Shown here piece after piece: positions 1-10,238 of a stretch of 64,000 bases of DNA. The notes under the pieces were generated by a model, which saw only the letters and a program-made list of their open reading frames with translations, did not search any database and was not told the origin of the DNA. The DNA is from Arenicola marina (Eukaryota > Annelida > Polychaeta > Arenicolidae), in contig OZ025257.1 in the NCBI GenBank assembly GCA_964019135.1, positions 42,425,798 to 42,489,797 of the forward strand. Direction: 5' to 3'. Within the stretch, counting starts at the first letter, position 1; the number at the start of each line of letters is the position of its first letter. The position numbers were made by a program, and so were the translations under genes.

Positions 1-3000
1 ATCTCTTTCTGAAAGTCACACTCCCACTTTTCAACAACTTCATAACCTAACTTTCTTAGCATTCGGGTGCGTTTTTCCGTTTTCTTTAAACGAATTCGTC
101 TCTCTGTCTCCTTTCCGTCATCAGCGTAGGTGACGCAGTCATGTCCGTGGTAGTAACAGCCTGTAGAAAGGAACAAAATAATAACTAACATCAGTTTCTA
201 TTTTACAATGCCTGCAACACGTTATATACTGATGCATCATCTTTAGTTACACAGTAAAAACTGTACTTTAACTTGTCGTTACTCATCAAGTTTTTTGAGT
301 ACAGATAGCTAGCCGAGTCAACCTATCCACACATAACCATAACCCATTCACACGAGTGCACTCACCGTGAAATTCATACACTTGATTGTCCGTCGGGTTG
401 AAACCATCCAGTCTATAGTTTCCGACTCTCACTTCTCGACCTTGGTTCAGTTGGTGATGAATGTGGAGTTCAGGGTTGACTCTCTGCAACCAATCCATCC
501 ATCGGAACATGCTGAGATATCTGGTGGAGCGTTGACACTTGAAATTATCCTCCATGCGCCGGCGGTAAAAGGGTCCCACGGGGAATTCTTCCATAAATGA
601 TGACAAATAGAGTGCGTTTGCGTCGTACCCGAAAATACTTTTACAAGTAAATTCTGGGTTTGAGCGTATGTGGGTCTTGTCTGCCTCATGGTATCTCGTG
701 AAGATAACAGACAATCCCCCAAAGAGGTTTGCGCGAACCTTGTCGTACATATCTTTATCTCGTGTACCGAAGATGGCGAAAGACGCGTTGAGACCTTGCG
801 CACATTTGTCTAACAGTCGTCGCGCAACGCCGGGAACTGATATGCATTCCTTATAAGGATCAATTCCTTGTGCACAAAACATCTGTCGTAACTTATCGGC
901 TGCTTCGACGAATGGTCCTACATCTAACTTGTTATACCATTGTAAAAAGTCGGACATGGTTTTCATGTCTTCTTCTTCCCAAACAGCTTGCAAAGATAAG
1001 TAATTGATTTCTATTTCCTGTGGCGTAGTTCCAAGTATATTTCGTCCTTTTAAGTTTGAATAAAAGGCATCGGCTTCGGGAAGACAGGTGTGGCTTAATT
1101 TACTAAAATCATCCAACCATTCGTATGGAAAATATGACTTCTTTTGTTCAGTTCCAAACGTATTTAGAAATTTATCATAGGATGTTCCTGGTGGCAAAAA
1201 CTGTGTCATATCCAGGAAGCGGAATTTGTCATTAGACATGCACATGTAAGCGTTATTACGCTTAACAACAAACCCTTTAGGTCTCTCCTCTCCTTCCGCA
1301 TCAACATTTGTTGTAGGTATATCTTCACCCTTATATTCGTCGTTAAACATATGATTCAGGAAAGCTGTTTGTTTAATTAGATTCAAGTCGTATTTGCCGG
1401 AATTGAAGCCGATCACTGGGAGTTGACGACAAAAGTTATTCAGTTTTCCCGTGACTTCACTTATAGCAGCGATAAAAGGATTGCTCTCGCCACGTCTCTC
1501 AGATTCCTCTCCATCTGCTGTTATGTCTTCATCGTCACTCTCCATATCTGGTTGCATCAACTCATATGTTTCCATCATTTGCGATAGTTCTTGAAATACA
1601 TCGTCCCACTTTTTTCGAGCAAGTTCGTTGCTTTTCTCTTGCATGTCGATTAAATATTGAAACATCCGTTCCACCAAGTTATCCGGGTGACTGTCTACAA
1701 AACATACGGGTTCAGTATAGCCTGGGACATTAGACGCCACCGCGACAGAGATGGCTTCATGTGTGGACTGAAAATGCAATTTGCCACTGGGTGAATTGTT
1801 TTCGGATCGCTTCAATACTGCTTCAAAGTCAAATGTCGCGAACCAAGGAAACTGACGTTCACTTACTGAAATGCCGAGTTCATTCAGACGTGAAAACAAA
1901 GTCTCTGACGGTTTATAGTAACCTCCTGGGTACATATACTTGCTTTTGGACGTACATGTGCGTTGGTGACGTTTAAAGTTATTCGCCCGATCAAAATGAC
2001 GTTGACACATATCGCATGTAAATTTTCTTGCGAAGGCTTTCATATCGGTAATGTAGGACAGATGATGATCGTGCATGTTTAGATATAAATCATTACGCTG
2101 TCCATCCATACCATGCTGTCCACAGCTCCTATAGATAGATGTAGCGATATCTTCCTTCGAGAGATCGTAAACGTAAATATTTACATGAAACAACGATTCC
2201 AAAGCGGGGAGATCTTGGAGGTCTATGCCTGTGAATTGTTCAGGGGTTTGAGCGTGATCGGGATCGTGTTGGTGCTGCCACTCACACCATTGTTTCAGTA
2301 AGTGATCCGTCGAGGCGATAGTAGTACGCATCGAATTTTGACGAAGATAAGCCAAACAACGAAAGAAGCATTTGTCATCTTCATATGGTTTTCCAGTCTT
2401 GGCATTGCATGTCATCGTTAAAATACTCCGCTTGTTGATGAGGTATTCTGGTAACTCAAGTGCTGCTCCCATGGTGTAAGCCATCTTGGTTACAGTAAAA
2501 CGAATGTTCGTTATACAAACCAAAGTCCATTTGGTATCAGGTCGGTCTCGTAACAAAAGATCCAACAAGTGTAACCGATGAACCACTCGCTGAATACGAG
2601 CGAGATCAGATGGCGTACTGAGCGTGAGTGGAGTTTCAAAAAGTTGATTATTTAGATGAGGATAATAATATCTTAGTTCTCCAGTCTCACGGTGACGTAA
2701 AATGAATCCAGCGGCAGCATTGACTTTTACAGCCTTCTCCTCACGTTCCATTATCAATCGAAAATGTTCCATTAAATCACGTTCGTGAAAATGAGCAGGG
2801 TCAACAGGAAAGTTAAATGTATCGGTCATCCTTTCAGGATTCATACGATGCTGCTCCAATATGACAGAAGAGTGTCTATTATAGACATCATGTAACGAAT
2901 TATTGATCGTACCTTCTTCTATCCATGGAGCACCTTCTGTCGGAAAAGGGAGGTCTTGCAAGCCAGCACCGCTTTGATGTACCTCACGTCGATGAGCAAA

Positions 3001-3543
3001 CAATCCTTTCCAATTATCACAAATACATCCACATATACGACATTTGATGTGGGTTGATTTCTGTCGTTTGGCGGTAGATCCACCGCCTTGTTGACAAGCG
3101 TGTGCGGCAGATTCACCCTCTTTGTGACATGTGTGTTCTCTTAAATGGTAAGTAGTCATAAACTTTACGTTACATCGTGAACAAGTGTGATCTCCATGTT
3201 CTTGATGTTGGTGAGCCCGGAGATCAATAGCAGTTTTCACTCCTAGGCCACACTGTTCACAATGGTAGGGATGACGATGAGTATTTTCGTGAACCCGCCA
3301 GTTATACTCGTTTGTCATTATTTTTCCACAATGTGAGCACGGAAATGTCACCGCGGGTCTGCGTTGAGCGTGAGTATTTTCATGAACACGCAAATTATGG
3401 CCATTATCCATTTCTTTTCCACAGTCTTTACATTTAAAACTCTCTCTTTCACAAACAGTATGTTTGGCTCTCATATGTTGATCCAGATTATGGCGGTTGC
3501 CGCAGAATCTTTGACACAACGAGCAGGTGGCGTCGTTCTCCAT
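1..3543 (-). CDS. pPolB: Polinton protein-primed DNA polymerase B with zinc fingers (partial at window edge)
   Basis: This is the replicative polymerase of the element, family B and protein-primed. The first exon (366-3543) encodes about 1,060 residues: five C2H2 zinc fingers in the first 140 residues, a sixth near 165-190, an OTU-like segment around residue 390 (DDKCFFRCLAYL) with a later HHLSYI histidine motif, another CxxC finger near 515, exonuclease motifs FDFEAV (about 575) and FNSGKYDLN (about 740), and polymerase motif A GYDANALYL (about 970). A GT-AG intron of about 205 bases (161-365) separates it from the next exon, which starts GCYYHGHDC and runs off the window. The ATG is chosen because it is shared with copy A and lies 43 bases after a TATA box. 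Family knowledge: pPolB is a hallmark of Polintons; zinc-finger and OTU-like assignments are my reading of motifs. Confidence 0.93.
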
Positions 3544-4923
3544 GATGACTGATTTCGAATGATGTTAAGCCGGTGGGTATCCCCACTATTTATAATACGC
3601 AACGCAGGGGACGCGCTCACTTTGGTTTTGCAGACATCAGCAAAATATAAATGAATCATCACCACTGGCATACGATTAGTGTTGCAGCGTGCCGTTAATG
3701 TAACGGTTTTTTCTTTGACTAGTCATCTAGAAGCGGAAGGGAATAATTAAATGTCCACAGGCGGTTGTTGAAGAGGTTAAACGATTGACCTTTCTGTCCG
3801 ATCCTTATTACATCGGCGACAGTTGAATAATGTTACAACCGAAACTAAAATTAAGGTGATTATTCCTTCCGATAGTTAACAAAGTTCACAGCGACACTTC
3901 CAAACTTGTGCGTACACAGACCGTCGGCCAATACCCCGCCAAAAACCACATGACGCTCCGCTGACTGGCTCGCTGGCTCGCCCGAACTTTTGAAAATCAG
4001 TAGGTCGTGACGGCCAGCGCGGTGCTGAGGGGCTTGGAAAAAAAAAAAAAAAAAATCGATATTTGTCTCGGTCGAAGCCCCGCCCCCTATCGTGTAGCGC
4101 GCTCGCGTGCCCGCGGGCTAACTGTCCTCCCACCGGTGAATTCAAACGCGCATTTTAAAAAATAACCGACCGAAAATAAATAATTGTCGCTGTATGCGTA
4201 CACAGACCGTCGGCCAATACCCCGCCAAAAACCACATGACGCTTCGCTGACTGTGGCTCGCTGGCTCGCCCGAACTTTTGAAAATCAGTAGGTCGTGACG
4301 GCCAGCGCGGTGCTGAGGGGCTTGGAAAAAAAAAAAAAAAAAATCGATATTTGTCTCGGTCGAAGCCCCGCCCCCCACCGTCCAGCGCGCTGGATGGCTC
4401 GACTAACTGCCCTCCTACCGGTGAATTCAAACGCGCATTTAAAAAAATAACCGACCGAAAATAAATAAGTGTCGCTGCAACTCTACACATCAAGACAAAG
4501 ACCACGAAACATCTGTCGCTCGCAGACAAGTCCTTAAAGTCACCGCTCTTTCACAAAGGTAGCATTTTGATGAGTTTTAAAACATCCACGGCCCTTTTCT
4601 GTGACCTTTAACATCAATCACACAATTCACACACAGTAGTGCATGAACCAATTATTATAAAACGTAGTGAAGCGACTCAGTCTTATTATAACGCGGGCTT
4701 GAGTTGTTGGGATTAAAAAAGTGATTGATCGCTCATTTACAGCGATTACCCGTGCGTACAAAGCCCGTTGGCCACGCCCCTCTGTCTATCTTTAAACAGA
4801 TGACAAAGCCACGCCGATGTATGACGTCAGTCGTGATGCTATTTTTACACCTCGCCAAAGCATGTTCAGACACGTCCCAAGTGGGTGGATGACGAGGAGG
4901 TGGAGAGGGACTTTGTGAATATA
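3544..4923. promoter_or_regulatory. Divergent spacer between polymerase and PC4-like gene, with tandem duplication
   Basis: This spacer of about 1.4 kb separates two genes that read away from each other, so it probably holds both promoters. It contains two direct copies of a block of about 286 bases (starting near 3885 and near 4170), each with a GTACACAGACCGTCGGCC motif (3912 and 4198) and an A-rich run followed by ATCGATA. A related motif, GTACAAAGCCCGTTGGCC, lies near 4755. I see no gene; short open frames in it are caused by the duplication and low-complexity runs. Confidence 0.6.
3586..3594 (-). promoter_or_regulatory. TATA box of copy C polymerase
   Basis: TATAAATAG reads on the minus strand and lies about 43 bases before the polymerase ATG. 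The same box stands at the same place in copies A and B. Assignment as a core promoter is inference from sequence and spacing. Confidence 0.7.
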
Positions 4924-5583
4924 ATGTACGGGCGGTCTCCATCTTTTCACCACAACGACATGACTTCCCACAAGACAACAGCGGGCTTCGCTCCCTCCAA
5001 TCGGCTACCACTCATCCCGCTGGCCAAGAAAAGAAAGTGGGAGAATACGCAGTGTACTTCCGAGCAAACTCACGATATACGCTGTCAAGAGTGCATCGGA
5101 GAGAATGTCTATTTAACTGTTCAGTATTTCAAAGACGTTTTACGCTTTGATATTAGAAAGTGGGTATGTCAAGAAAACGGCCGTGATTACCCTACAAAAG
5201 TGGGTGTCAATCTCATCACAACCCGCTGGAAGATGTTGCAGACATTGACAAACACCATAGATCGAGAATTGCAACAGACCACCAATCCACGGAAATATCA
5301 TCTCGGAGGTTTGGTGATGGCCGAGGGCCGTGGCCAGTTTCTAGATATTCGAAAATACTGGTTGCCGGATACACAAGATACGCCCGTGCCGACCCGAAAA
5401 GGAATTACTCTCGATTTAAAGCAGTGGAATTTACTTAAGTTCCATCTCAACACGATCCATGATAAGTGTGTTCCGGAACTCACCGAGTTGGTTGATTGTA
5501 TGTCATCTCACCAAAATCAGGAGGGGTACTTTGACTGTGTTGAATGTTACCCGAAAGGTTTGGATAAGATACATCTATCCTAA
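4924..5583 (+). CDS. Tandem PC4/Sub1-like domain protein of Polinton C
   Basis: The product is about 219 residues. Two segments resemble the ssDNA-binding domain of the transcription coactivator PC4/Sub1. The first (about residues 65-115) carries LRFDIRKWV, YPTKVGVNL and TTRWKML. The second (about 130-180) carries GQFLDIRKYWLPDT, PTRKGITLDLKQWNLLKF and NTIHD, close to the PC4 pattern of IDIREYW, GRKGISL and QW. PC4 proteins bind single-stranded DNA and act in transcription; here a role in element transcription or in covering displaced strands in replication is inference. The first in-frame ATG is MYGRSPSF; the frame is open upstream without another ATG. The CxxC pair RCQEC and the later CVEC might bind metal. 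The gene diverges from the polymerase. Confidence 0.75.
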   Translation: MYGRSPSFHHNDMTSHKTTAGFAPSNRLPLIPLAKKRKWENTQCTSEQTHDIRCQECIGENVYLTVQYFKDVLRFDIRKWVCQENGRDYPTKVGVNLITTRWKMLQTLTNTIDRELQQTTNPRKYHLGGLVMAEGRGQFLDIRKYWLPDTQDTPVPTRKGITLDLKQWNLLKFHLNTIHDKCVPELTELVDCMSSHQNQEGYFDCVECYPKGLDKIHLS

Positions 5584-5730
5584 ATGTTTATGTATCCACT
5601 AAGTTACATTTGATGTATTTATGGATGACCAATCCTGAATTATGGTGAAAGTTACACTGGTGTAGATGAATATATATATATATATAATTTGTGATTAGTA
5701 TACGTACGTGTGACATTTAAAGTTTAGTGT

Positions 5731-6065
5731 CATCGGGGAAAATTGAGATGTTTGACTCACTAGGAAAACCAATTCGTGCCTATGTGAACCTTAAACACTT
5801 GGAATATTTTATTCAACAACCCATGAGAGCGGTGTGGCAGTCACTTGGCACAGATGTATGCGGAGAATACTGTCTATTTTACTTATATTTCAAATGTCGA
5901 AATTACTCCATGTCACGAATATATCGAGAGTATTGGTCTCCAAACACCATGTGCAATGACAACTATATTCATAATTTCCAATCTGTTCACTTTCCGCGTA
6001 TCACTCGCCGGCAGTCCCCGCGTTTTATGCAAACCGCGTGCAAGACCTCTTTACCCATTGTATAA
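5731..6065 (+). pseudogene. 3' fragment of Polinton protease carried in the terminal repeat
   Basis: This encodes the C-terminal 110 or so residues of the adenovirus-type cysteine protease, including TDVCGEYCLFYL around the catalytic cysteine. It duplicates the 3' end of the full gene because the inverted repeat reaches into that gene at the other end of the element. It lacks the histidine-containing first half, so it is not expected to be active. Confidence 0.85.
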
Positions 6066-6872
6066 ATTGTCATGTATAATAATATGATATGAAGGTGTAT
6101 ATTTTTGTGATACTAAGTTTTTTTTTTTTTTTTTTTTGACCACGATAGATGTTGTAGCGGGTAATGGTATTCATGTAGTGAGATAGGAATAAAAAAATTG
6201 CAAAATGGATGATTGTATTTGCGTTAATATGGTTTACTCGAAACATATCCTATGGTTTTTACAAACAAACAAACATATTACACAGCTTATAGGATCTCAC
6301 ATGGCCTGATTACATTGATTATATACACGTGTCATTGACGATTAATCGTACTGTAACGCGAGAATATACAGTTTACATGGCGATATCTATAGCGATTAAA
6401 TGATTTACTGTTTCATCAAAGCACAATGACTTGTTCATCTATTACCTATTCATAATAGTACTTGATCGCAGATTGAAGACTTCAACCAACTTCTTTCACT
6501 CGTACTATAGCACGAGAACATAGACAAACAATGATTAATAACCTTGTTGAATATACCTATTTACATACTAATTTATACTATTTATACCCCGTACTATAAC
6601 GCGGAAACAAAGACTTCAAGCAATTATGAATAACCTTGTTGACAGCTTAATTAGCTATTTACATCGTAATTTATGCTAATTATACCCCGTGCTATAGCAC
6701 GGAAACAAAGACTTTTGACAAAAATTAATGACCTCATTAACTCGTGACCGGCATTTTCAAATCGATATTTCAAAATTTTCGGTCGCGCTACAGCGCGACC
6801 ACAGGGGGGGGGGGGGGGGGGGGGGGGGTGAGGGGGTCATGGGGGTAGCTAAAAGCTCAGCTCTATACTACT
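5731..6872. repeat. Terminal inverted repeat, right end of Polinton C
   Basis: About 1.14 kb, matching the ends of copies A and B. From inside outwards it holds the protease 3' fragment, a T-run, a unique stretch with TTTACAAACAAACAAAC, five imperfect palindromes centred on CTATAG (see findings), a run of about 25 G (6806-6828) and the terminus CTCTATACTACT. Confidence 0.88.
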
Positions 6873-6959
6873 GGCGGGCTCCAAGGTGGGTCGAGTGGGA
6901 TGGGGATTCGCGGCACGTTACGCTTGTGGATGGGACTCGATTAATCAATTAAACCGAGC

Positions 6960-7165
6960 AAGAACGTTGACAGGGGCAGAATGTGGGAGTGAGGAGTGGG
7001 AGGGCTACAAAACAGATGATATTATGGATGGGAAGAGGGAGGGGGGAGGGGGGGGGCAGAATGTGGGAGGGGGGCAGAATGTGGGAGTGAGGAGCGGGTG
7101 GGCTACACATCAGACAATATTATGGATGGGAGAAAGGATGGGAAGAGGGGAAATATCTAGAATGC
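6960..7165 (+). repeat. G-rich repeat block, left of decayed retroelement
   Basis: The phrases CAGAATGTGGGAGTGAGGAG, GGGCTACA and AGAT(A)ATTATGGATGGGA recur here about twice at a spacing of roughly 100 bases. The same phrases come back at 8590-8765, on the other side of the decayed retroelement. Confidence 0.6.
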
Positions 7166-7199
7166 AGCTGCGAGGGTCACCGGCTTCCCCCCACCACAT

Positions 7200-8560
7200 G
7201 GTCCCCTCCTTCAGCAGATGTTTCGGCGCTTCCCACAACATCTTCCAAAGGGTGCGCAGACCGAGGTCATCAGTCTCTCCGGAACCGGTCAGCCGCCCCA
7301 ACGCTTCTCTCTCTCCTGCCATAGCTACTGCGACGCAAACTCTGCCTCTGTTCCCATGTTTCTAATAATCTTCTTCTTATGCTGCCCTGTAATCACTAGA
7401 ACACGAAATGCTCCCAACACCGACCGTCTAACAAACCCGCGGGCTCCCACTTCCACCGGCAGGCACCAAGCCTTACAGCTCTGTACCCGACAATCATCGA
7501 CTAGCTGCTGGTATTTGCTTTTCTTAGGTTCGCAAGTCTCCCATATTCTCTCCTCTCAGGGGACAGTCAACTCCAGCGTCACTACGATTTTGGTGTCCCT
7601 GGACCACATCACTATGTCGGGCCGTCGTCTTGTGCTGAAGATCTCCTCGAAGAATGTCAACCGCTTCTGTAGGTCCGCTGTTAATTGCCCGTCGTTGGCT
7701 TGCCATAACAGTGCAGCGGTCTCCTTTCCTTTTGATTCGGCCGTACTCTCTCCCTCTCTCATCAAGGCGATGAGTTCCGGCCCTTTCTGTCTGGGTCATT
7801 TATTCTGTCGGGCTTCTTTCAGGGTGGCGGCTTACACACAACTTACAGCTTGGATCTTCGCTCAGTCCCCATATGCAGAGATGTGTGGGCGTACGTGGGA
7901 AGCTCGTCGTGCACTGGTTTCAAGAGAAATCGTATCCCTCGTTCCTCCAGCCGCCAGATGTCTCCCCGGTGCAGCTTATCCTGCTCTTTCTAGCGCAGCC
8001 AGTTGCCTTGCTTCTTCATGCCGACCGCCCGGACCTCTGCCCTCCTCCTCGAAACTTATAACCTATCTCTGCACTAGTTCTCGGTGTTCCTTCGTGCATG
8101 CTGTTCTCCAGCTTGCCCTCGTCACACACCCAAGCCCCTGGCGGCCCGTTGTCACGGTTCTGACGATGTCTTTGTGCCGTAGTCTGCTTTCCGCCTCATC
8201 AACCGCTTGGGCGGCTGACCACTACTTACCTGTCCGGATTTCACCCTCGCCTTCTTGACAATCCTTTAGCCTCATAACTTGTCTCGCCTTGGTCGCCTTG
8301 TATTCAGCGGCTGCAACGAGGATTACCGAAATTGCCCACCTCTAGTCCCTGTATACTGTGAACCGCATCTTAAACTTGTCGAAATAGTCTTGCAGCAAAT
8401 CCTGGATCGTTACATGGTACTTTTGTGGTGTCAACCTCACCAGCTTGTGAGGAATCGATTTGCGTTGCGTTTGCGTTATCAAATCCAGCCACAACACCGC
8501 CAAATTCCCTCTGTTCTCCTTTGCCTCCCTGATAATCTGCGTCAGTAAATGTTAGGGTGA
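7200..8560 (-). pseudogene. Decayed non-LTR-type retroelement 3' part with PD-(D/E)XK-like domain
   Basis: On the minus strand I can read the C-terminal part of a reverse-transcriptase-encoded protein that is common in invertebrate and fish genomes. In order: a region with RHKDIVRTVTTGRQGLG (near 8160), then the segment RRPDIVMWSRDTKIVVTLEL followed by TVP near 7570-7640, then ERIWET, KKSKYQQLV and CLPVEVGARGF near 7440-7550. RPDIV...ELTVP...KKSKY fits a PD-(D/E)XK nuclease-like core. A stop stands where the family normally has W in VPWE, and several frame breaks occur, so it is dead. The forward open frame of 346 codons over the same DNA is its shadow. The reverse transcriptase half is not present. 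Family assignment is from memory of the motif pattern. Confidence 0.7.
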
Positions 8561-8589
8561 GGATTTGGTCACCTGCAAAGCACATAATA

Positions 8590-8765
8590 TAGTGGATGCG
8601 AGGAAGGAGGGGGGGGTGTGGGAGTGAGTAGTAGGTGAGTTACAAAGCAGATAATAATATAAAGCAGATAATATTGTGAATAGGAGAAATTAGGGGGGGG
8701 GGGGGACGGAATGAGGGAGTGAGGAGTGGGTGAGCCACAAAGCCGATAATCGTGGTTACTACATA
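8590..8765 (+). repeat. G-rich repeat block, right of decayed retroelement
   Basis: This holds two loose copies of GTGGGAGTGAG(T)AG..GTGAG(T/C)...ACAAAG(C)..GATAATA, matching the block at 6960-7165. The paired flanks suggest that the retroelement lies within, or carries, this tandem repeat. Confidence 0.55.
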
Positions 8766-8884
8766 TATTCAGGTATAAACCAATGTCTCTCAATCTTCAT
8801 ATACCGTGTATCACACAGGCTGTCCGAAGAACGTAATAAGTCTTAGCATCTTTAATCTCTGACCTTCGATCGACAAAACTTACA

Positions 8885-9037
8885 GGTAACGAGCATAATA
8901 CGGAGTACTGGTTGGGCGCCCGGCGTATGAGGACAGCGTCGACGACGTTCATCTGGAGCCACTCCAAGCAGGTCATCTCCCAGGAAGTGGGCTTCACCAA
9001 CTGGTATCGAAACCGGCCGAGCACCGATAGTGTTCGC
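8885..9037 (+). CDS. Possible C-type lectin domain exon
   Basis: After a plausible splice acceptor (...AAAACTTACAG) the frame reads NEHNTEYWLGARRMRTA, TFIWSHSKQVIS and VGFTNWYRNRPS. WLG, W.S and FTNW....P follow the core pattern of the C-type lectin fold. No strong donor site is visible at the 3' side and no neighbouring lectin exon is recognised, so it may be a lone or dying exon. The gene is unnamed; the end given is approximate. Confidence 0.42.
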
Positions 9038-9139
9038 AATGTTACTGCTCTACTTACCCCGTCTTTGTTGAGGGAATGGTATGATACTAAGCAATCACAT
9101 TTCGAGTCTGTCATATGTGAAAAAGCGTCGATATAAAAA

Positions 9140-10226
9140 CAGACAAGTCATCTAAACAGGTCGTGTCGCCCTACTGTAGAATGGAGAGACAGACACAAGT
9201 GATGACAACTGGTTGGTGGATATCACGGAAATGACGAGAGCTGTTTGTTGAATAAATACCCCACAAATAACGACTACTGCTTACTGAGTACCCCGCTAAT
9301 GCATGACGACTGCTGCTTCTTGCATACCACACAAAAACGGCGATTTCAAATATCAATGTTGAAGGCTCTGGTGCTTCGCCTCTTTTGTTACGAATTGGTC
9401 TGATTTGTCAAGTTGAGCAGGTCAATTGACGCATTGTGTACTTTTTAAAAAACATGATATTATATTGTTTGTATTTCCGTTTGTATGTATTCAAAACGCG
9501 CTAATAACCAAGATACCAACAGTAATAATCTTTCCTTGATATCTTAAGGAAACCTTGAATTCTTTTTTGAAATCACATGGAAAACTCTTTTACCTTGAAT
9601 CCGCTTTGAACGACTTATTATTTACTCAATTTCAAGCGTTTGGCCCACTGCTGTTACGAAGTAATTGTCAAAGGCAATATTTTGTATTTTAAGCAATAAA
9701 AGTCATCTTTGCCATCAATTTGTTACGCGAAGTCATAAACAATGCCAGTATGTCCGCTTGCCCCTCCCCCCCCCCCCCCCCCCCCGGCCGCCACACTTCT
9801 CTCTCCCACTCTCTCAGTGATTATCAACTGTAAAAAGTTACAAGTTATAAGGTAGGCGCATATGGGCGCGTTATGACGCATGCTTTGCGCGAGTGTTATT
9901 ATACGGGCTTTCAGTGGGCGCGTTATGATGCATGCATTACGATGGTGGGTTAGGCTACTCACGTTTCTACCTTGACCCTTCCCATTGCCGCGATAAGACA
10001 TACACTGGCTAAAGGGTCCTAGAGCAACTAACAAACTCACCTCTGGGCCTAGTCGGTTATTGTCGATTATGCTCAGCCCAAGTGGCCGGGGCGTGGTGCG
10101 AACCCCACCTGCGTAAATGCTTATGTTTATGTTTGTCCAAGATAAAGATCCCATGTCTTTCTTCGCAAAGAGTACAAACGGTGTCACTCCCGGAGTCATG
10201 GCTCCTCTCTTCCATGACCATTCCAA
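9140..10226. other. No recognised gene
   Basis: This stretch holds A/T-rich DNA, a C-run at about 9767-9785 and short open frames without recognisable similarity. I see no promoter, RNA gene or repeat that I can support. Confidence 0.5.
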
Positions 10227-10238
10227 TATACGCCATAT
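10227..10238 (+). repeat. Target-site duplication, left copy (LINE at 10239-11497)
   Basis: TATACGCCATAT, repeated exactly at 11498-11509. Confidence 0.8.

Larger units (their letters stand above)
1..6872. mobile_element. Polinton copy C, right-hand part
   Basis: This is the end portion of a Polinton/Maverick element whose other end lies outside the window. It holds the protein-primed polymerase (minus strand), a divergent spacer, a PC4-like gene (plus strand), a 3' protease fragment and the terminal inverted repeat, which ends in ...ATACTACT at 6872. The terminus matches both ends of copy B as an inverted repeat. Coding parts are almost identical to copy B, so the copy is young. The part seen looks largely whole. 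Confidence 0.93.

Noticed and set aside
3876-4529. Repeated open frames ending in poly-Phe in the Polinton spacer
   Set aside because: They arise from a 286-base duplication and A-runs; no conservation as protein among the three copies.
6806-6828. G-run as an independent quadruplex feature
   Set aside because: Long G or C runs are common across the whole window (for example 9767, 12563, 15700, 20808), so on its own this run says little; it is noted only for its constant place in Polinton ends.
7218-8258. Forward open frame of 346 codons as a host gene
   Set aside because: The minus strand of the same DNA carries recognisable retroelement protein motifs; the forward frame is its shadow with no domain of its own.
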